Shown here one piece after another: positions 32,325 to 40,459 of a stretch of 64,000 nucleotides of DNA. The stretch is from NCBI GenBank assembly GCA_934446355.1, contig CAKSEC010000013.1, positions 1 to 64,000 on the forward strand. The letters are read 5' to 3'. The notes under the pieces are model-generated. The model saw only the letters and a program-made list of their open reading frames with translations. It was not told where the DNA came from and searched no databases. The position numbers and the translations under genes are program-made. Numbering within the stretch: the first letter of the stretch is position 1; each line of letters opens with the position of its first letter. This stretch comes from an uncultured Oscillospiraceae bacterium. GTDB lineage: Bacteria > Bacillota > Clostridia > Oscillospirales > Ruminococcaceae.

Positions 32325-33062
32325 ATGTGACGAGATGTTGTTTCGGCGAAACTCGATGTAATATTCAAGAAGCTGTTTACCGAAAACAGCGACCTGCTCC
32401 ATTCCTTTGTGTCAAGCCTTCTGGATATTCCGCCTGAGAGCATAAAAGAAATAACCATATCCAACCCCGAATTGCCGCCTGAAACAGTAGCAAGCAAGTT
32501 CAGCCGCCTTCATCTGAGTCTTAATGTGAACGACAAGCTTGTAAATGTTGAAATTCAGGTCAAAATCGACAACGACTACCGTGACAGAACACTGTTCTAT
32601 TGGGCGAAGCTGTATACCTCGGAACTTAAAAGCGGCGAGGATTACGGCAATCTCAAACAGACGATCACAATAAATATCATCAATTTCAATATGTTTGAGG
32701 GCAATGATTATCATACCGAGGTTGCGGCTATGATAAAGGGGAAAAACGAGATTTTCTCGGATAAGTTCAGTATGCACTTCTTTGAGCTGAAAAAGATAAG
32801 CAAACACCCGAAAACAAGCCGTGAACAATGGCTGCAGTTCATTAACGCTGACAGTGAGACCTGTGAGCTTTCACGCCTGCGTGAAAAGGCTCTCCATGAT
32901 GAAGCCTCTGCATTAAAGCAGGCGACGAACGAGGGAATAACAATTGGTGAGCAAAGAGGCATTGCAATAGGCAAAGAAAAAGCACTGGCTCGAATGATTG
33001 AAAAGCTGAGAGCAGTGGGCATGACTGAGGAACAGATCGAAGCTATCGTATCGTCAAAGTAA
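32325..33062 (+). pseudogene. Rpn family PD-(D/E)XK nuclease/transposase-like protein, stop at codon 2
   Basis: The product matches the Rpn (PD-(D/E)XK, YhgA-like) family: KLDVIFKKLFTENSDLLHSF, NPELPPETVASKF, then the nuclease core LVNVEIQVKIDNDYRDRTLF with E-x-Q, and a C-terminal helix rich in GE/GK repeats (IGEQRGIAIGKEKALARMIE). GAAAGGAG and ATG (32325) are perfectly placed, but the next codon is TGA (32328-32330), so the first 28 residues cannot be made from it. The next in-frame start is GTG at 32409, without a binding site and inside the fold. Restoring codon 2 to CGA would give an intact 245-residue protein. Confidence 0.75.
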
Positions 33063-33094
33063 CAGGCTGATACGCTGTTCTCGGAAGGATAATA

Positions 33095-33968
33095 ATGAAA
33101 CTTTCTTGCCGTAGCGAGAGAAGAAAACTTTACCCGTGCTGCGGAGCAGCTTCATGTAACGCAGCCTACTCTGTCCCGTCAGATCGCCGATCTGGAGGAG
33201 GAACTTGGCGTAAAGCTGTTCACCCGAAGCAATCACAGCATAGTCCTGACGCAGGACGGAATGCTGCTCAAACGCCGTGCGCAGGAACTTATTTCACTTG
33301 CGGACAAAACGAAGCGTGATTTCCTCTGCAAAGAGGAAAATCTGGAGGGCAGTATTTCGATAGGCAGCGGTGAATTTCTGTCGACTGAGATACTCTGCGG
33401 CTGCATTGCAGCTTTCCGCAGGAAATACCCGCTTGTGCTCTATGAACTTTACAGCGGCAACGCCGATAACATCAAAGATAATATCGAGCGTGGACTGCTT
33501 GATATCGGGCTTATGTCAGAGCCTATCGACATACGCAAATACGAATTTATCTCAATGCCGATAAAGGAACAGTGGGGTGCGCTGGTGCGTGAGGATTCCG
33601 CACTTGCCGAAATGGACTACATAACTCCGGACGACCTTGTGGGACTTCCGCTTATATCAGCGGTAAGCAATATAGCACAGAGCAGCATTGGCAAATGGCT
33701 TGGTAATCGGCTCGGAGAAGCCGAGTTCATTGCAAAGGGAAACCTGCTTTATAACGAAGCGCTGCTTGCGCAAAGCAACATCGGGACAGTGATCGCAATG
33801 CGCCTGAACTGCCGTTATAACGGGCTTAAATTCGTTCCGTTCAAGCCTGTTCTTGAAAGCACGACTGCGCTTGCATGGAAAAAGGAACAGCAGTTTTCCG
33901 CTGTGGCTTCTGCGTTTATCGACTTTGCAAAGAAATACATTTCGGGCATATCTCGTGATGATTTATAA
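33095..33968 (+). pseudogene. LysR family regulator, frameshifted at its first codons
   Basis: From 33102 one frame encodes a full LysR protein: helix-turn-helix FTRAAEQLHVTQPTLSRQIA, LEEELGVKLFTRS, then an effector domain (GSISIGSGEFLSTEILCGCI, LLDIGLMSEPIDIRKYEF). That frame is preceded by TGA and has no start until ATG 33261, past the DNA-binding domain. The only well-placed start (ATG 33095 after GGAAGGAT) is one base out of frame; removing one A from ATGAAAC gives MNFLAVAREENFTRAAEQ. So a one-base insertion, or loss of the usual first codons, broke it. It lies 33 bases downstream of the broken Rpn gene. Confidence 0.75.
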
Positions 33969-33972
33969 GTAT

Positions 33973-34001
33973 TAGACATTCAGGTGAATTGCTGTTATAA
34001 T
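33973..34001 (+). promoter_or_regulatory. Promoter of the MerR-flavodoxin unit
   Basis: TAGACA and TATAAT with a 17-base spacer, 51 bases before the MerR start. Confidence 0.65.
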
Positions 34002-34052
34002 AAAGGTGTTCCAGATGGATCGCCTTTATTTTTTTGAGAAAGGGCTGACTGA

Positions 34053-34430
34053 ATGACGATAGAAGAAGCCAGCGAGCGTTACAATATCCCGATTAAAATA
34101 CTCAGGGAATACGAAAGCTGGGGACTGTGCGGCGAGGTAAAAAAGGTCATGGGCGCATGGCAGTACGACCAGACGGATATCGAGCGGCTGAGCCTTATTA
34201 TGACGCTGCATGACGCAGGCTTCACGAATGAAGAAGCGGAGCGGTATATGCGCCTTACGCTGTCGAACAGCGAAACCACTGAGGAGCGCATGGAAATGCT
34301 GCGAAAAAAGCGAAACAACACGCTCGCCGAGATTCATTTCAGGCAAAAACAGCTTGACCGGCTCGATTATCTGCGGTTTGAGATCGCCGCAGAAAATCGT
34401 TTTGTACAAAGACAGGAGGAACCACGATGA
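34053..34430 (+). CDS. MerR family transcriptional regulator
   Basis: 125 residues. N-terminal winged helix TIEEASERYNIPIKILREYE followed by WQYDQTDIERLSLIMTLHDA, then a coiled-coil dimerisation helix (RMEMLRKKRNNTLAEIHFRQ). No effector cysteines or separate ligand domain are present, so the signal is unknown. It overlaps the flavodoxin gene by 4 bases (ATGA) and probably regulates that unit; MerR regulators of this size often accompany flavodoxin or oxidoreductase genes in Bacillota. Confidence 0.88.
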   Translation: MTIEEASERYNIPIKILREYESWGLCGEVKKVMGAWQYDQTDIERLSLIMTLHDAGFTNEEAERYMRLTLSNSETTEERMEMLRKKRNNTLAEIHFRQKQLDRLDYLRFEIAAENRFVQRQEEPR

Positions 34431-35119
34431 AAAAAGCGATATCTTTATTCATTACAACATTTATGCAGTTTATGATACCGGGCTGCAGCGGTACGGCAGG
34501 AACGAGCGGTTCGGCGCTATCTCAGCCTGAAAGCAGCACCAGCGGCAGTGCTGATGAAAAACCGCAGGAGTCCTCAGCTGCTCCCGAATCGGCGGAGAGT
34601 AACGCTGAGCCCACAAATGAACCTCAGCCTGAAACCACGGCAGATCAAACGCTTGTGGTCTACTTTTCCTGCACCGGCAATACCAAAGCTGTTGCCGAGA
34701 AAATAGCCGACATTTGCAGTGCCGATATTTACGAGATAGTGCCCGCAGAGCCTTACACATCAGCCGACATTAATTATAACGACGATAACTGCCGTGCAAA
34801 CCGTGAGATGAACGACGAAAGTTCACGTCCCGCTATCGGCAGTCAGCCGATAGATATTTCAGGCTATGACGCGGTATTCATTGGCTATCCCATCTGGTGG
34901 GGCACAATGCCGAGGATCATCAACACATTCCTCGATACTTACGACCTTTCCGGCAAGACCGTTATGCCGTTCTGCACTTCCGGCGGAAGCGGTATCTCAA
35001 CGTCCGTTTCCGTCATAAAGAACGCCGAGCCTGACGCTGACGTCCGCAGCGGTCTGAGGGCAAGCGACGCTGACGACAGCGATATCGAAACATGGATAAG
35101 CGATAACAATATCGGATAA
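34427..35119 (+). CDS. Flavodoxin-fold lipoprotein
   Basis: 230 residues. The signal sequence ends in the lipobox IPGC (Cys20), then a Ser/Glu/Pro-rich linker of about 50 residues and a flavodoxin domain: VVYFSCTGNTKAVAEKIADI is the FMN phosphate loop, FIGYPIWWGTMPRIINTFLD and PFCTSGGSGIS are the two ring-binding loops. The protein should act outside the membrane as an FMN electron carrier or quinone/flavin reductase. It is translationally coupled to a MerR regulator and followed by a broken cyclophilin-like lipoprotein, a frequent neighbour. Confidence 0.88.
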   Translation: MKKAISLFITTFMQFMIPGCSGTAGTSGSALSQPESSTSGSADEKPQESSAAPESAESNAEPTNEPQPETTADQTLVVYFSCTGNTKAVAEKIADICSADIYEIVPAEPYTSADINYNDDNCRANREMNDESSRPAIGSQPIDISGYDAVFIGYPIWWGTMPRIINTFLDTYDLSGKTVMPFCTSGGSGISTSVSVIKNAEPDADVRSGLRASDADDSDIETWISDNNIG

Positions 35120-35142
35120 ATTCCGCAAAAAGGGGTCAAACC

Positions 35143-35691
35143 GTGAAAACAAATGCAATTATCATGCTGTGCGCTTTTATGTTCCGCTGCCTGACCGGCT
35201 GTTAAGTTCAGCCGTTTGAACCTGATATATCGTCCGACGGGACAAGCAGCGAAATTCTGCCCTCGCTATCTGATGGATCAGAAACTTCGTCAGACGGCGT
35301 GTCAGACGTTCAGCCTAGCGATGATACTTCCGCAGAACACACTGCAAAAATGACGGTAAACGATCAGGAGATACTAATCACCCTTTACGATACACCGACC
35401 GCAAATGCGCTTTATGAAGCGCTCCCGATGGAACTGTCGTTTTCGGACTACAGCGGCACCGAAAAGATAGCCTACCCGCCTGAAACGCTCCCTACCGAGG
35501 GCGAGCCGGACGGCTGCGACCCCGATGTCGGCGACCTCTGCCTGTACGCTCCGTGGGGGAATCTCTGCATATTCTATAAGGATTTCCGGTACTCCGTTTC
35601 GCTCATAAAGCTTGGGCGTGTGGAATCCGGCATGGATATTCTTTCGGGAATGGACGGGGATTTTACTGTAGTGTTGGAAAAATACCAATAA
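35143..35691 (+). pseudogene. Cyclophilin-like fold lipoprotein, nonsense codon after the lipobox
   Basis: From GTG 35143 the frame gives a lipoprotein signal ending CLTGC, immediately followed by TAA (35203-35205), then an open frame with a Ser/Asp linker and a domain NDQEILITLYDTPTANALYE, CDPDVGDLCLYAPWGNLCIF, that fits the cyclophilin-like (AF2241/DUF3830-type) fold found beside flavodoxins. A single change of TAA to CAA would give an intact 182-residue protein. The next start in frame, ATG 35299, would yield only the cytoplasmic domain without export and has no binding site. Confidence 0.7.
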
Positions 35692-35769
35692 TGCAGGGCG
35701 TAGGCTAAACAGTTATTTCACTTTTCCGTGCAGCACCTCCGAATCTTTGAGAAAAAATCAAAAAAGTGG

Positions 35770-35820
35770 TTGAAAATAGCGATGATACGTGCTATAATAA
35801 ACTCGTTAGAGTATCCTAAC
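35770..35820 (+). promoter_or_regulatory. Promoter with adjacent dyad
   Basis: TTGAAA (35770-35775) and TATAAT (35793-35798) are 17 bases apart. The imperfect dyad GTTAGAGTATCCTAAC at 35805-35820 lies at the start of transcription and may bind a regulator. Confidence 0.6.
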
Positions 35821-35845
35821 CCAAACATACACAGGAGGTCTGCAT

Positions 35846-36334
35846 ATAATTTTCTTTATCGAATGTATCGTTGCCTGCGCTTTATTTACCGTTGCGCTGG
35901 AGATAATGTGCGCAAGGCGCAGAGAAATATTTACGAATGATTATCCACCGATCGTGACGGATAAGCTTCGCAGTCTTAATTTAGTTGCTGAAAAGCCGCC
36001 CACAAAGAAAAGCGACATAATCCGCAAAGTAATAGCAATTATTATATATGCGGTGCTGTTTTCTCTTGTCCTGCGGTTTATCAACGACATTACGACTTTC
36101 TTGGACGCCGCACTGACCGCATATCTGCTGTGGCTGGTGGTCGATTGGTATGATTTTCTGGTGGTGGATATTCTGATGGCGCCGTTTGATAAATTCTACA
36201 AGGTGGCTAAGGTCAGCCCGTTCGATAAGTCAGCGGTCTGGTTTCATTTCAAGGGCAGCGTGAAAGGCACGATAATCGGGCTTGTGTTTGCGCCTGTCGT
36301 TGGGCTTATTGTAATGCTGATGCAGGGGTTTTGA
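35846..36334 (+). CDS. Small membrane protein, apparent non-AUG start
   Basis: Beginning at 35846 the product is 162 residues with an N-terminal membrane segment (IIFFIECIVACALFTVALEI), a soluble loop (YPPIVTDKLRSLNLVAEKPP) and three further membrane segments (VIAIIIYAVLFSLVLRFI, TAYLLWLVVDWYDFLVVDIL, IIGLVFAPVVGLIVMLM). AGGAGG at 35833-35838 is ideally placed for the ATA codon at 35846 (or ATT at 35849), but no ATG exists until 35906, which would delete the first membrane segment. An ATG-to-ATA change is the simplest explanation. Function unknown. Confidence 0.6.
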   Translation: MIFFIECIVACALFTVALEIMCARRREIFTNDYPPIVTDKLRSLNLVAEKPPTKKSDIIRKVIAIIIYAVLFSLVLRFINDITTFLDAALTAYLLWLVVDWYDFLVVDILMAPFDKFYKVAKVSPFDKSAVWFHFKGSVKGTIIGLVFAPVVGLIVMLMQGF

Positions 36335-36353
36335 GAATGTCGATACATAAAAG

Positions 36354-36380
36354 GAGCGGCTTTGTGACCGCTCTTTTTTA
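36354..36380 (+). terminator. Intrinsic terminator
   Basis: GAGCGG pairs with CCGCTC around an eight-base loop, followed by TTTTTTTA. Confidence 0.8.
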
Positions 36381-36444
36381 TCTCTATAAACAGATTAAGT
36401 GGAGAATATTATAGCATAACCGCATGGTTATGGTATAATTTGCC

Positions 36445-36522
36445 GATATGCACGGAGTTCGCCAGAGGCGAACGTATGTGCAAGGCATTTTGATTTATAA
36501 TAAACGCTTTGCGTTTATTATA
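36445..36522. repeat. Dispersed palindromic repeat (REP-like), copy A
   Basis: About 78 bases with two hairpins: TGCAC...GTGCA enclosing GTTCGCC-AGA-GGCGAAC, and TATAATAAACGC-TTT-GCGTTTATTATA. A near-identical copy lies at 45391-45468, with paired changes in the first stem. Non-coding. Confidence 0.8.
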
Positions 36523-36524
36523 GC

Positions 36525-36553
36525 TTGAAAAAAGCCGGCGGGCGTGATATAAT
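36525..36553 (+). promoter_or_regulatory. Promoter of the alpha/beta hydrolase operon
   Basis: TTGAAA and TATAAT with a 17-base spacer; the -35 box begins three bases after the REP-like repeat. Confidence 0.65.
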
Positions 36554-36631
36554 GAATTAACTGGTTCGGTCAAACTGCCGTGCAAATCAGGATTTGCAGG
36601 AAGCAGCGGATTTTGGAGTAGGGTGTGTAGT

Positions 36632-37597
36632 ATGAAAAGAGTATTAAACAGAATATTAAAGGTTGTCCTGATAATCGTCGCTGTCATCGCATTATTTGTG
36701 ATAGTTTCTTTCGTTCGCCATAAAATATGCAGTTCCAGCGAAGAAAATCTGCTGACGCCCTTAGGCGAACTGGTAGGGGTCAACGGACACAATATGAGCG
36801 TATACACTGAGGGCAGCGGAGATAAAACACTTGTGTTCATGTCTGGCGGCGGTACCTGCTCTCCGATATTGGACTTCAAGTCGCTGTATTCGCTGCTGAG
36901 CAAAGAATATAAAATCGCAGTGGTGGAAAAGTTCGGCTATGGTTTCAGCGATGTTGTCGATGAAAGCAGGGATATAGACACAATATTAAGCGAAACAAGA
37001 ATGGCGCTTGATAAAGCGGGAATAGAAGCCCCGTATGTGCTTTGCCCGCATTCGCTGTCCGGATTGGAGGCTTTATACTGGGCACAGAATTACCCCGAAG
37101 AGGTCGAGGCGATCGTCGGTCTGGATATGGCTGTGCCGGACTATTATGATGAAATGAACATCAGCATTCCGGTATTAAGGCTGGGACAATTGGGAGCAGC
37201 ACTGGGAATCACAAGGTGGATACCCAGTCTTGCAGAAAGCGACGCCATCAGATATGGTACGCTGTCTGATGAGGAAAAGGAGATCTACAGAGCCTTATTC
37301 TATCAGCGGACAGCAACCGATCCGATGATAAACGAAGCCAAAGTTGTAAAGGATAATGCAAATATCGTAAAAGCGGGCGGCATTCCGCAGGTACCCATGC
37401 TGTTGTTTATCTCTGACGGCTCAGGCGGAACGGGCTTCACCGAAGAAAAATGGAGAAGCATTCCCAAAGAATATATTTCAGGTTCTGACAATGCAGGTTT
37501 TATTGAATTAGACTGTCCTCATTATGTTCACGACTATGAATATGATGAGATAAGCAAAGGAATCATGGACTTCATCAGCAACAAGACATATTCATGA
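36632..37597 (+). CDS. Membrane-anchored alpha/beta hydrolase
   Basis: 321 residues. ATG 36632 is preferred to the GTG nine bases earlier because GGAGTAGGG lies ahead of it. N-terminal membrane anchor (ILKVVLIIVAVIALFVIVSF), then an alpha/beta hydrolase: strand plus oxyanion region KTLVFMSGGGTCSPILDF, nucleophile elbow YVLCPHSLSGLEALYW, and the catalytic His near CPHYVHDYEYDEI. The elbow is P-x-S-x-S rather than the usual G-x-S-x-G. It probably acts on an ester or peptide substrate at the membrane surface. Confidence 0.85.
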   Translation: MKRVLNRILKVVLIIVAVIALFVIVSFVRHKICSSSEENLLTPLGELVGVNGHNMSVYTEGSGDKTLVFMSGGGTCSPILDFKSLYSLLSKEYKIAVVEKFGYGFSDVVDESRDIDTILSETRMALDKAGIEAPYVLCPHSLSGLEALYWAQNYPEEVEAIVGLDMAVPDYYDEMNISIPVLRLGQLGAALGITRWIPSLAESDAIRYGTLSDEEKEIYRALFYQRTATDPMINEAKVVKDNANIVKAGGIPQVPMLLFISDGSGGTGFTEEKWRSIPKEYISGSDNAGFIELDCPHYVHDYEYDEISKGIMDFISNKTYS

Positions 37598-37611
37598 AAG
37601 GAACTGTAACT

Positions 37612-38247
37612 ATGACCGGCGATCAAATAATGAAAATCAAAAATTTCAGGTATCTGAACCAGAGTGCGCTAAAAGGCAAGATCCTCTTTACCGGCTCGTC
37701 TTTAATGGAGATGTTCCCTGTCTGCGAGATAGCAAAAAGCAGCGGCATTGATAAAGTCATATATAATCGGGGCGTCGGCGGGCTGAATACAGATGAATTT
37801 CTGGAGAATATCGACGCACTGCTTCTGGATCTCGAACCGTCTGAGTTATTCATCAACATCGGTACGAATGATATTACTAAAGAGCGATTCGGCGACGGTT
37901 GGCTCGAACATCTGACGGATAATCTATGCAAAATCGTCGAGGTCACAAAAAGCAGGCTTCCTGAAACTCAGATTTACTTAATGGCGTTCTTCCCCGCTAA
38001 TCTGCACCTGCCTTGGCAGACAGAAGAGTCTATCCAGTGGATGAAGCTTCGCACGCCGGAAAATCTGGCTCTGTGTAACAAGCACCTGAAAGATATCGCA
38101 GCAAAATACGGCTGCAGTTATCTCGACTGCAACGCAGAACTTACCGACGAAAACGGCGAGCAGAAATCGGAATTTGCCATTGACGGCGTACATATGTACG
38201 CAAACGGGTATCTGAAAGTATTTAAGGCAGTCGAGGCGTATCTATAA
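37612..38247 (+). CDS. SGNH/GDSL-type hydrolase
   Basis: 211 residues, cytoplasmic. ATG 37612 is chosen (AAAGGAAC upstream); the earlier ATG at 37594 overlaps the previous stop but has no signal. SGNH blocks: GKILFTGSSLMEM (Ser), YNRGVGGLNTDEF (Gly), FINIGTNDITKE (Asn) and IDGVHMYANGYLKV (Asp-His). Members hydrolyse esters, often acetyl groups on carbohydrates. It follows the alpha/beta hydrolase with a 14-base gap, probably in the same transcript. Confidence 0.88.
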   Translation: MTGDQIMKIKNFRYLNQSALKGKILFTGSSLMEMFPVCEIAKSSGIDKVIYNRGVGGLNTDEFLENIDALLLDLEPSELFINIGTNDITKERFGDGWLEHLTDNLCKIVEVTKSRLPETQIYLMAFFPANLHLPWQTEESIQWMKLRTPENLALCNKHLKDIAAKYGCSYLDCNAELTDENGEQKSEFAIDGVHMYANGYLKVFKAVEAYL

Positions 38248-38336
38248 CTGTTTGCTATATTCAGGGCATTTCACTGCAGCGGTTGAAATATTCCGGCTTA
38301 TGTGATATATTACAAACCGAAAACGGAGAGGATAAA

Positions 38337-39140
38337 ATGACTTATTACATAATAGACGCATTTGCAGACAGCCTGTTTTCAGGCAATCCTGCCGGAGTCT
38401 GCATTGTTGACAAGCCAGTTTCAGACGATATAATGCAGAAAATCGCATTTGAAAACAACCTTTCAGAAACGGCGTTCGTACAGAAAATCGGCGACGAATA
38501 TTTGCTTCGATGGTTTACGCCAACATTTGAGATAGACCTGTGCGGTCATGCTACTTTGGCGGCGGCTTTTGCGGTATTTAATTATATCGAGCAGGCTTCA
38601 GATATTATACGGTTCAATACGCTTAGCGGGATACTGACAGTAGAACGAAAAGGCGATATATATGAAATGTCCTTTCCCATAAGGAAGCCGGAAAAGGTAC
38701 AAGCTACAGATGAAATAATCAATGCGCTGGGATTTATTCCTGCACAGCTTTATTCACAGCGTGACCTTTACGCCGTTGTTGACAGCGAGGAAGATGTCCT
38801 GAATTATGTTCCCAATTACGACAAGCTGAGCAAGCTTGATAAATGGCTGGGCATAGCGATTACCGCAAAGGGTAAGGACTGCGATTTCGTATCAAGGTTT
38901 TTCTGCCCTGAATTAAAGCTTGAGGACCCCGTGACCGGCTCGTCGCACAGCAGTCTTGTTCCGCTGTGGAGCGAAAAGCTGAACAAAACCGAATTTACTG
39001 CAAGGCAGCTTTCAAAGCGCAGCGGTACGCTTTACTGCAAGCTTTGCGAGAATGATATAAAAATCTCCGGCAGGGCGGTGTTGTATCTGCAAGGGGGAAT
39101 AATGTGCGGGCAAACACTTGACAGGGCAAACAAAATATGA
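38337..39140 (+). CDS. PhzF family isomerase/epimerase-like protein
   Basis: 267 residues. The ATG at 38337 follows GAGAGGATAAA. PhzF hallmarks: the start MTYYIIDAFADSLFSGNPAG, ENNLSETAFV with the catalytic Glu, RWFTPTFEIDLCGHATLAAA, and in the second half EDPVTGSSHSSLVPLW. PhzF proteins are two-domain dimers of the diaminopimelate-epimerase fold; most have no known substrate outside phenazine synthesis. No phenazine genes are near, so the substrate is unknown. Confidence 0.9.
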   Translation: MTYYIIDAFADSLFSGNPAGVCIVDKPVSDDIMQKIAFENNLSETAFVQKIGDEYLLRWFTPTFEIDLCGHATLAAAFAVFNYIEQASDIIRFNTLSGILTVERKGDIYEMSFPIRKPEKVQATDEIINALGFIPAQLYSQRDLYAVVDSEEDVLNYVPNYDKLSKLDKWLGIAITAKGKDCDFVSRFFCPELKLEDPVTGSSHSSLVPLWSEKLNKTEFTARQLSKRSGTLYCKLCENDIKISGRAVLYLQGGIMCGQTLDRANKI

Positions 39141-39181
39141 TACACTTTATACATTAACTGAAAGGGCGGTGAGGAGGCATT

Positions 39182-39802
39182 ATGCTAAGCAACATTAAAT
39201 GGCTATTCTTCGACGTAGGCTCAACGCTTGTTGACGAAACCGAGTGCTACAATCATCGCATACAAGACGCTATTGCAGGGACAAATATTACCTTTGAAGA
39301 GTTCAATGAAAAGCGTATGTTCTTTGCAAAACAAAATCTAAAGGGGGATATTGAAGCACTCAGATTTTTCGGACTTACCAAAACTCCTTGGCATCATGAG
39401 GAAGAAAAACCTTATAATGATACTGAAAGCGTTCTCAAGGCTCTTTGCGAAAGAGGATACAATATCGGTGTTATTGCAAATCAGTCAGCGGGCACACAAA
39501 AACGCCTTGAAAACTGGGGGCTTATGAAATACATACAGCTTGTAATAGCTTCTTCCGAGGAGGGCGTTGCAAAGCCCGATAAAAGGATTTTTGAAATCGC
39601 ACTTGAACGCTCCATGTGCAGTCCGTCTGAAGCTGTGATGATAGGCGATAGAATTGATAACGATATTATTCCTGCTAAGAAAATGGGAATGGCGACTATC
39701 TGGGTAAAGCAAGGCTTCGGTAAGTACTGGACGTTCACTAACGAAAGCGAAAAAGCTGATTTTGAAGTGAATAATTTAACAGAACTGCTGGCTTTGCTGT
39801 GA
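39182..39802 (+). CDS. HAD superfamily hydrolase
   Basis: 206 residues. HAD motif I is FFDVGSTLVDETE, with the nucleophile Asp but Gly-Ser in place of the usual second Asp region, common in this subgroup. Motif II is GVIANQSAGTQKR, motif III KPDKRIFEIAL and motif IV VMIGDRIDNDIIPAKKMGM. Likely a small-molecule phosphatase. It ends where the HIT gene begins (18 bases apart), so both are probably cotranscribed. Confidence 0.9.
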   Translation: MLSNIKWLFFDVGSTLVDETECYNHRIQDAIAGTNITFEEFNEKRMFFAKQNLKGDIEALRFFGLTKTPWHHEEEKPYNDTESVLKALCERGYNIGVIANQSAGTQKRLENWGLMKYIQLVIASSEEGVAKPDKRIFEIALERSMCSPSEAVMIGDRIDNDIIPAKKMGMATIWVKQGFGKYWTFTNESEKADFEVNNLTELLALL

Positions 39803-39819
39803 ATTGTGGGGATAAATAT

Positions 39820-40293
39820 ATGTGCTTTATTTGTGACAGGATCAAAATGATAACGCAAAGAATTAACCCGTATTTTGTAAAGGAACTTGAAACGGGTTAT
39901 GTGGTCATTGGAGATAATCAGCATTTTAAGGGTTACACCCTATTTCTCTGCAAGGAACACAAGACGGAACTGTTCCAGCTTGATCGTTCACAGAAAATGA
40001 AGTTTTTAGAGGAAATGTCTATTGTTGCAGAAGCAGTTTCTAATGCTTTTGGAGCCGAGAAAATGAACTACGAATTATTAGGAAACGGCGATACTCACCT
40101 CCATTGGCACCTGTTCCCCAGGCGGAGCGGGGATATTGAAAACTACGGCAACAACGGAAAGGGTCCGGTCTGGTGGTATCCTATGGAGAAGATGTATTCT
40201 GATGATAACAAACCGACAGAAACCGAATTATCCGAAATGAAAGAAATACTCCTGACTGAAATAGACAAACTGCTTGACACACATAAAAAATAA
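39820..40293 (+). CDS. HIT family protein
   Basis: 157 residues. The ATG at 39820 follows GTGGGGATAAA and gives the usual N-terminus MCFICDRI; the GTG at 39799 is less likely. The histidine triad is DTHLHWHLFPR, and GYTLFLCKEHKTELFQL precedes it. HIT proteins hydrolyse or transfer nucleotidyl groups (AMP from adenylylated compounds). A GxYWxxP-like tail (GPVWWYPMEKMY) is present. No substrate can be given. Confidence 0.9.
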   Translation: MCFICDRIKMITQRINPYFVKELETGYVVIGDNQHFKGYTLFLCKEHKTELFQLDRSQKMKFLEEMSIVAEAVSNAFGAEKMNYELLGNGDTHLHWHLFPRRSGDIENYGNNGKGPVWWYPMEKMYSDDNKPTETELSEMKEILLTEIDKLLDTHKK

Positions 40294-40302
40294 TGATATA
40301 AT
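40274..40302 (+). promoter_or_regulatory. Promoter of the GNAT leader
   Basis: Consensus TTGACA and TATAAT with a 17-base spacer, located over the end of the HIT gene, 30 bases ahead of a leader ORF. Confidence 0.75.
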
Positions 40303-40331
40303 GTAACTACTTTGAAAGGCAGGTGAATGAT

Positions 40332-40397
40332 ATGAAAACAGCCACAAACCATAGCGGGAATATATCATTCACACCTGTGCGCCTAACATCACGGTAA
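40332..40397 (+). CDS. Leader peptide of 21 residues ahead of the triple-GNAT gene
   Basis: MKTATNHSGNISFTPVRLTS then Arg and TAA. GGCAGGTGA lies 6-14 bases ahead of the ATG. The coding region contains both arms of a strong hairpin (40320-40377) and the segment CCATAGCGGGAA that can pair with the terminator 5' arm at 40420-40431. This is the layout of leader peptides that control antibiotic-resistance genes by ribosome stalling or by changed translation. The peptide itself resembles no known leader. Confidence 0.5.
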   Translation: MKTATNHSGNISFTPVRLTSR

Positions 40398-40413
40398 ATC
40401 GAATGGTAAAATC

Positions 40414-40447
40414 AAAGTGTTCCCGTTTTGGGGACACTTTTGGTTAT
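40414..40447 (+). terminator. Attenuator terminator before the triple-GNAT gene
   Basis: AAAGTGTTCCC pairs with GGGGACACTTT over all 11 positions (one G-T), loop GTTTT, followed by TTGGTTATT. Its 5' arm and loop can instead pair with CCATAGCGGGAA in the leader ORF. Confidence 0.7.
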
Positions 40448-40459
40448 TAAGGAGTATTT

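Noticed and set aside
32325..35691. Stop-codon reassignment or recoding in this organism
   Set aside because: The in-frame stops are of two kinds (TGA, TAA) and most genes in the window end normally at all three stop codons.
35728..35940. 70-codon plus-strand frame before the small membrane protein
   Set aside because: It spans the promoter and Shine-Dalgarno of the real gene in another frame and shows no coding signs.
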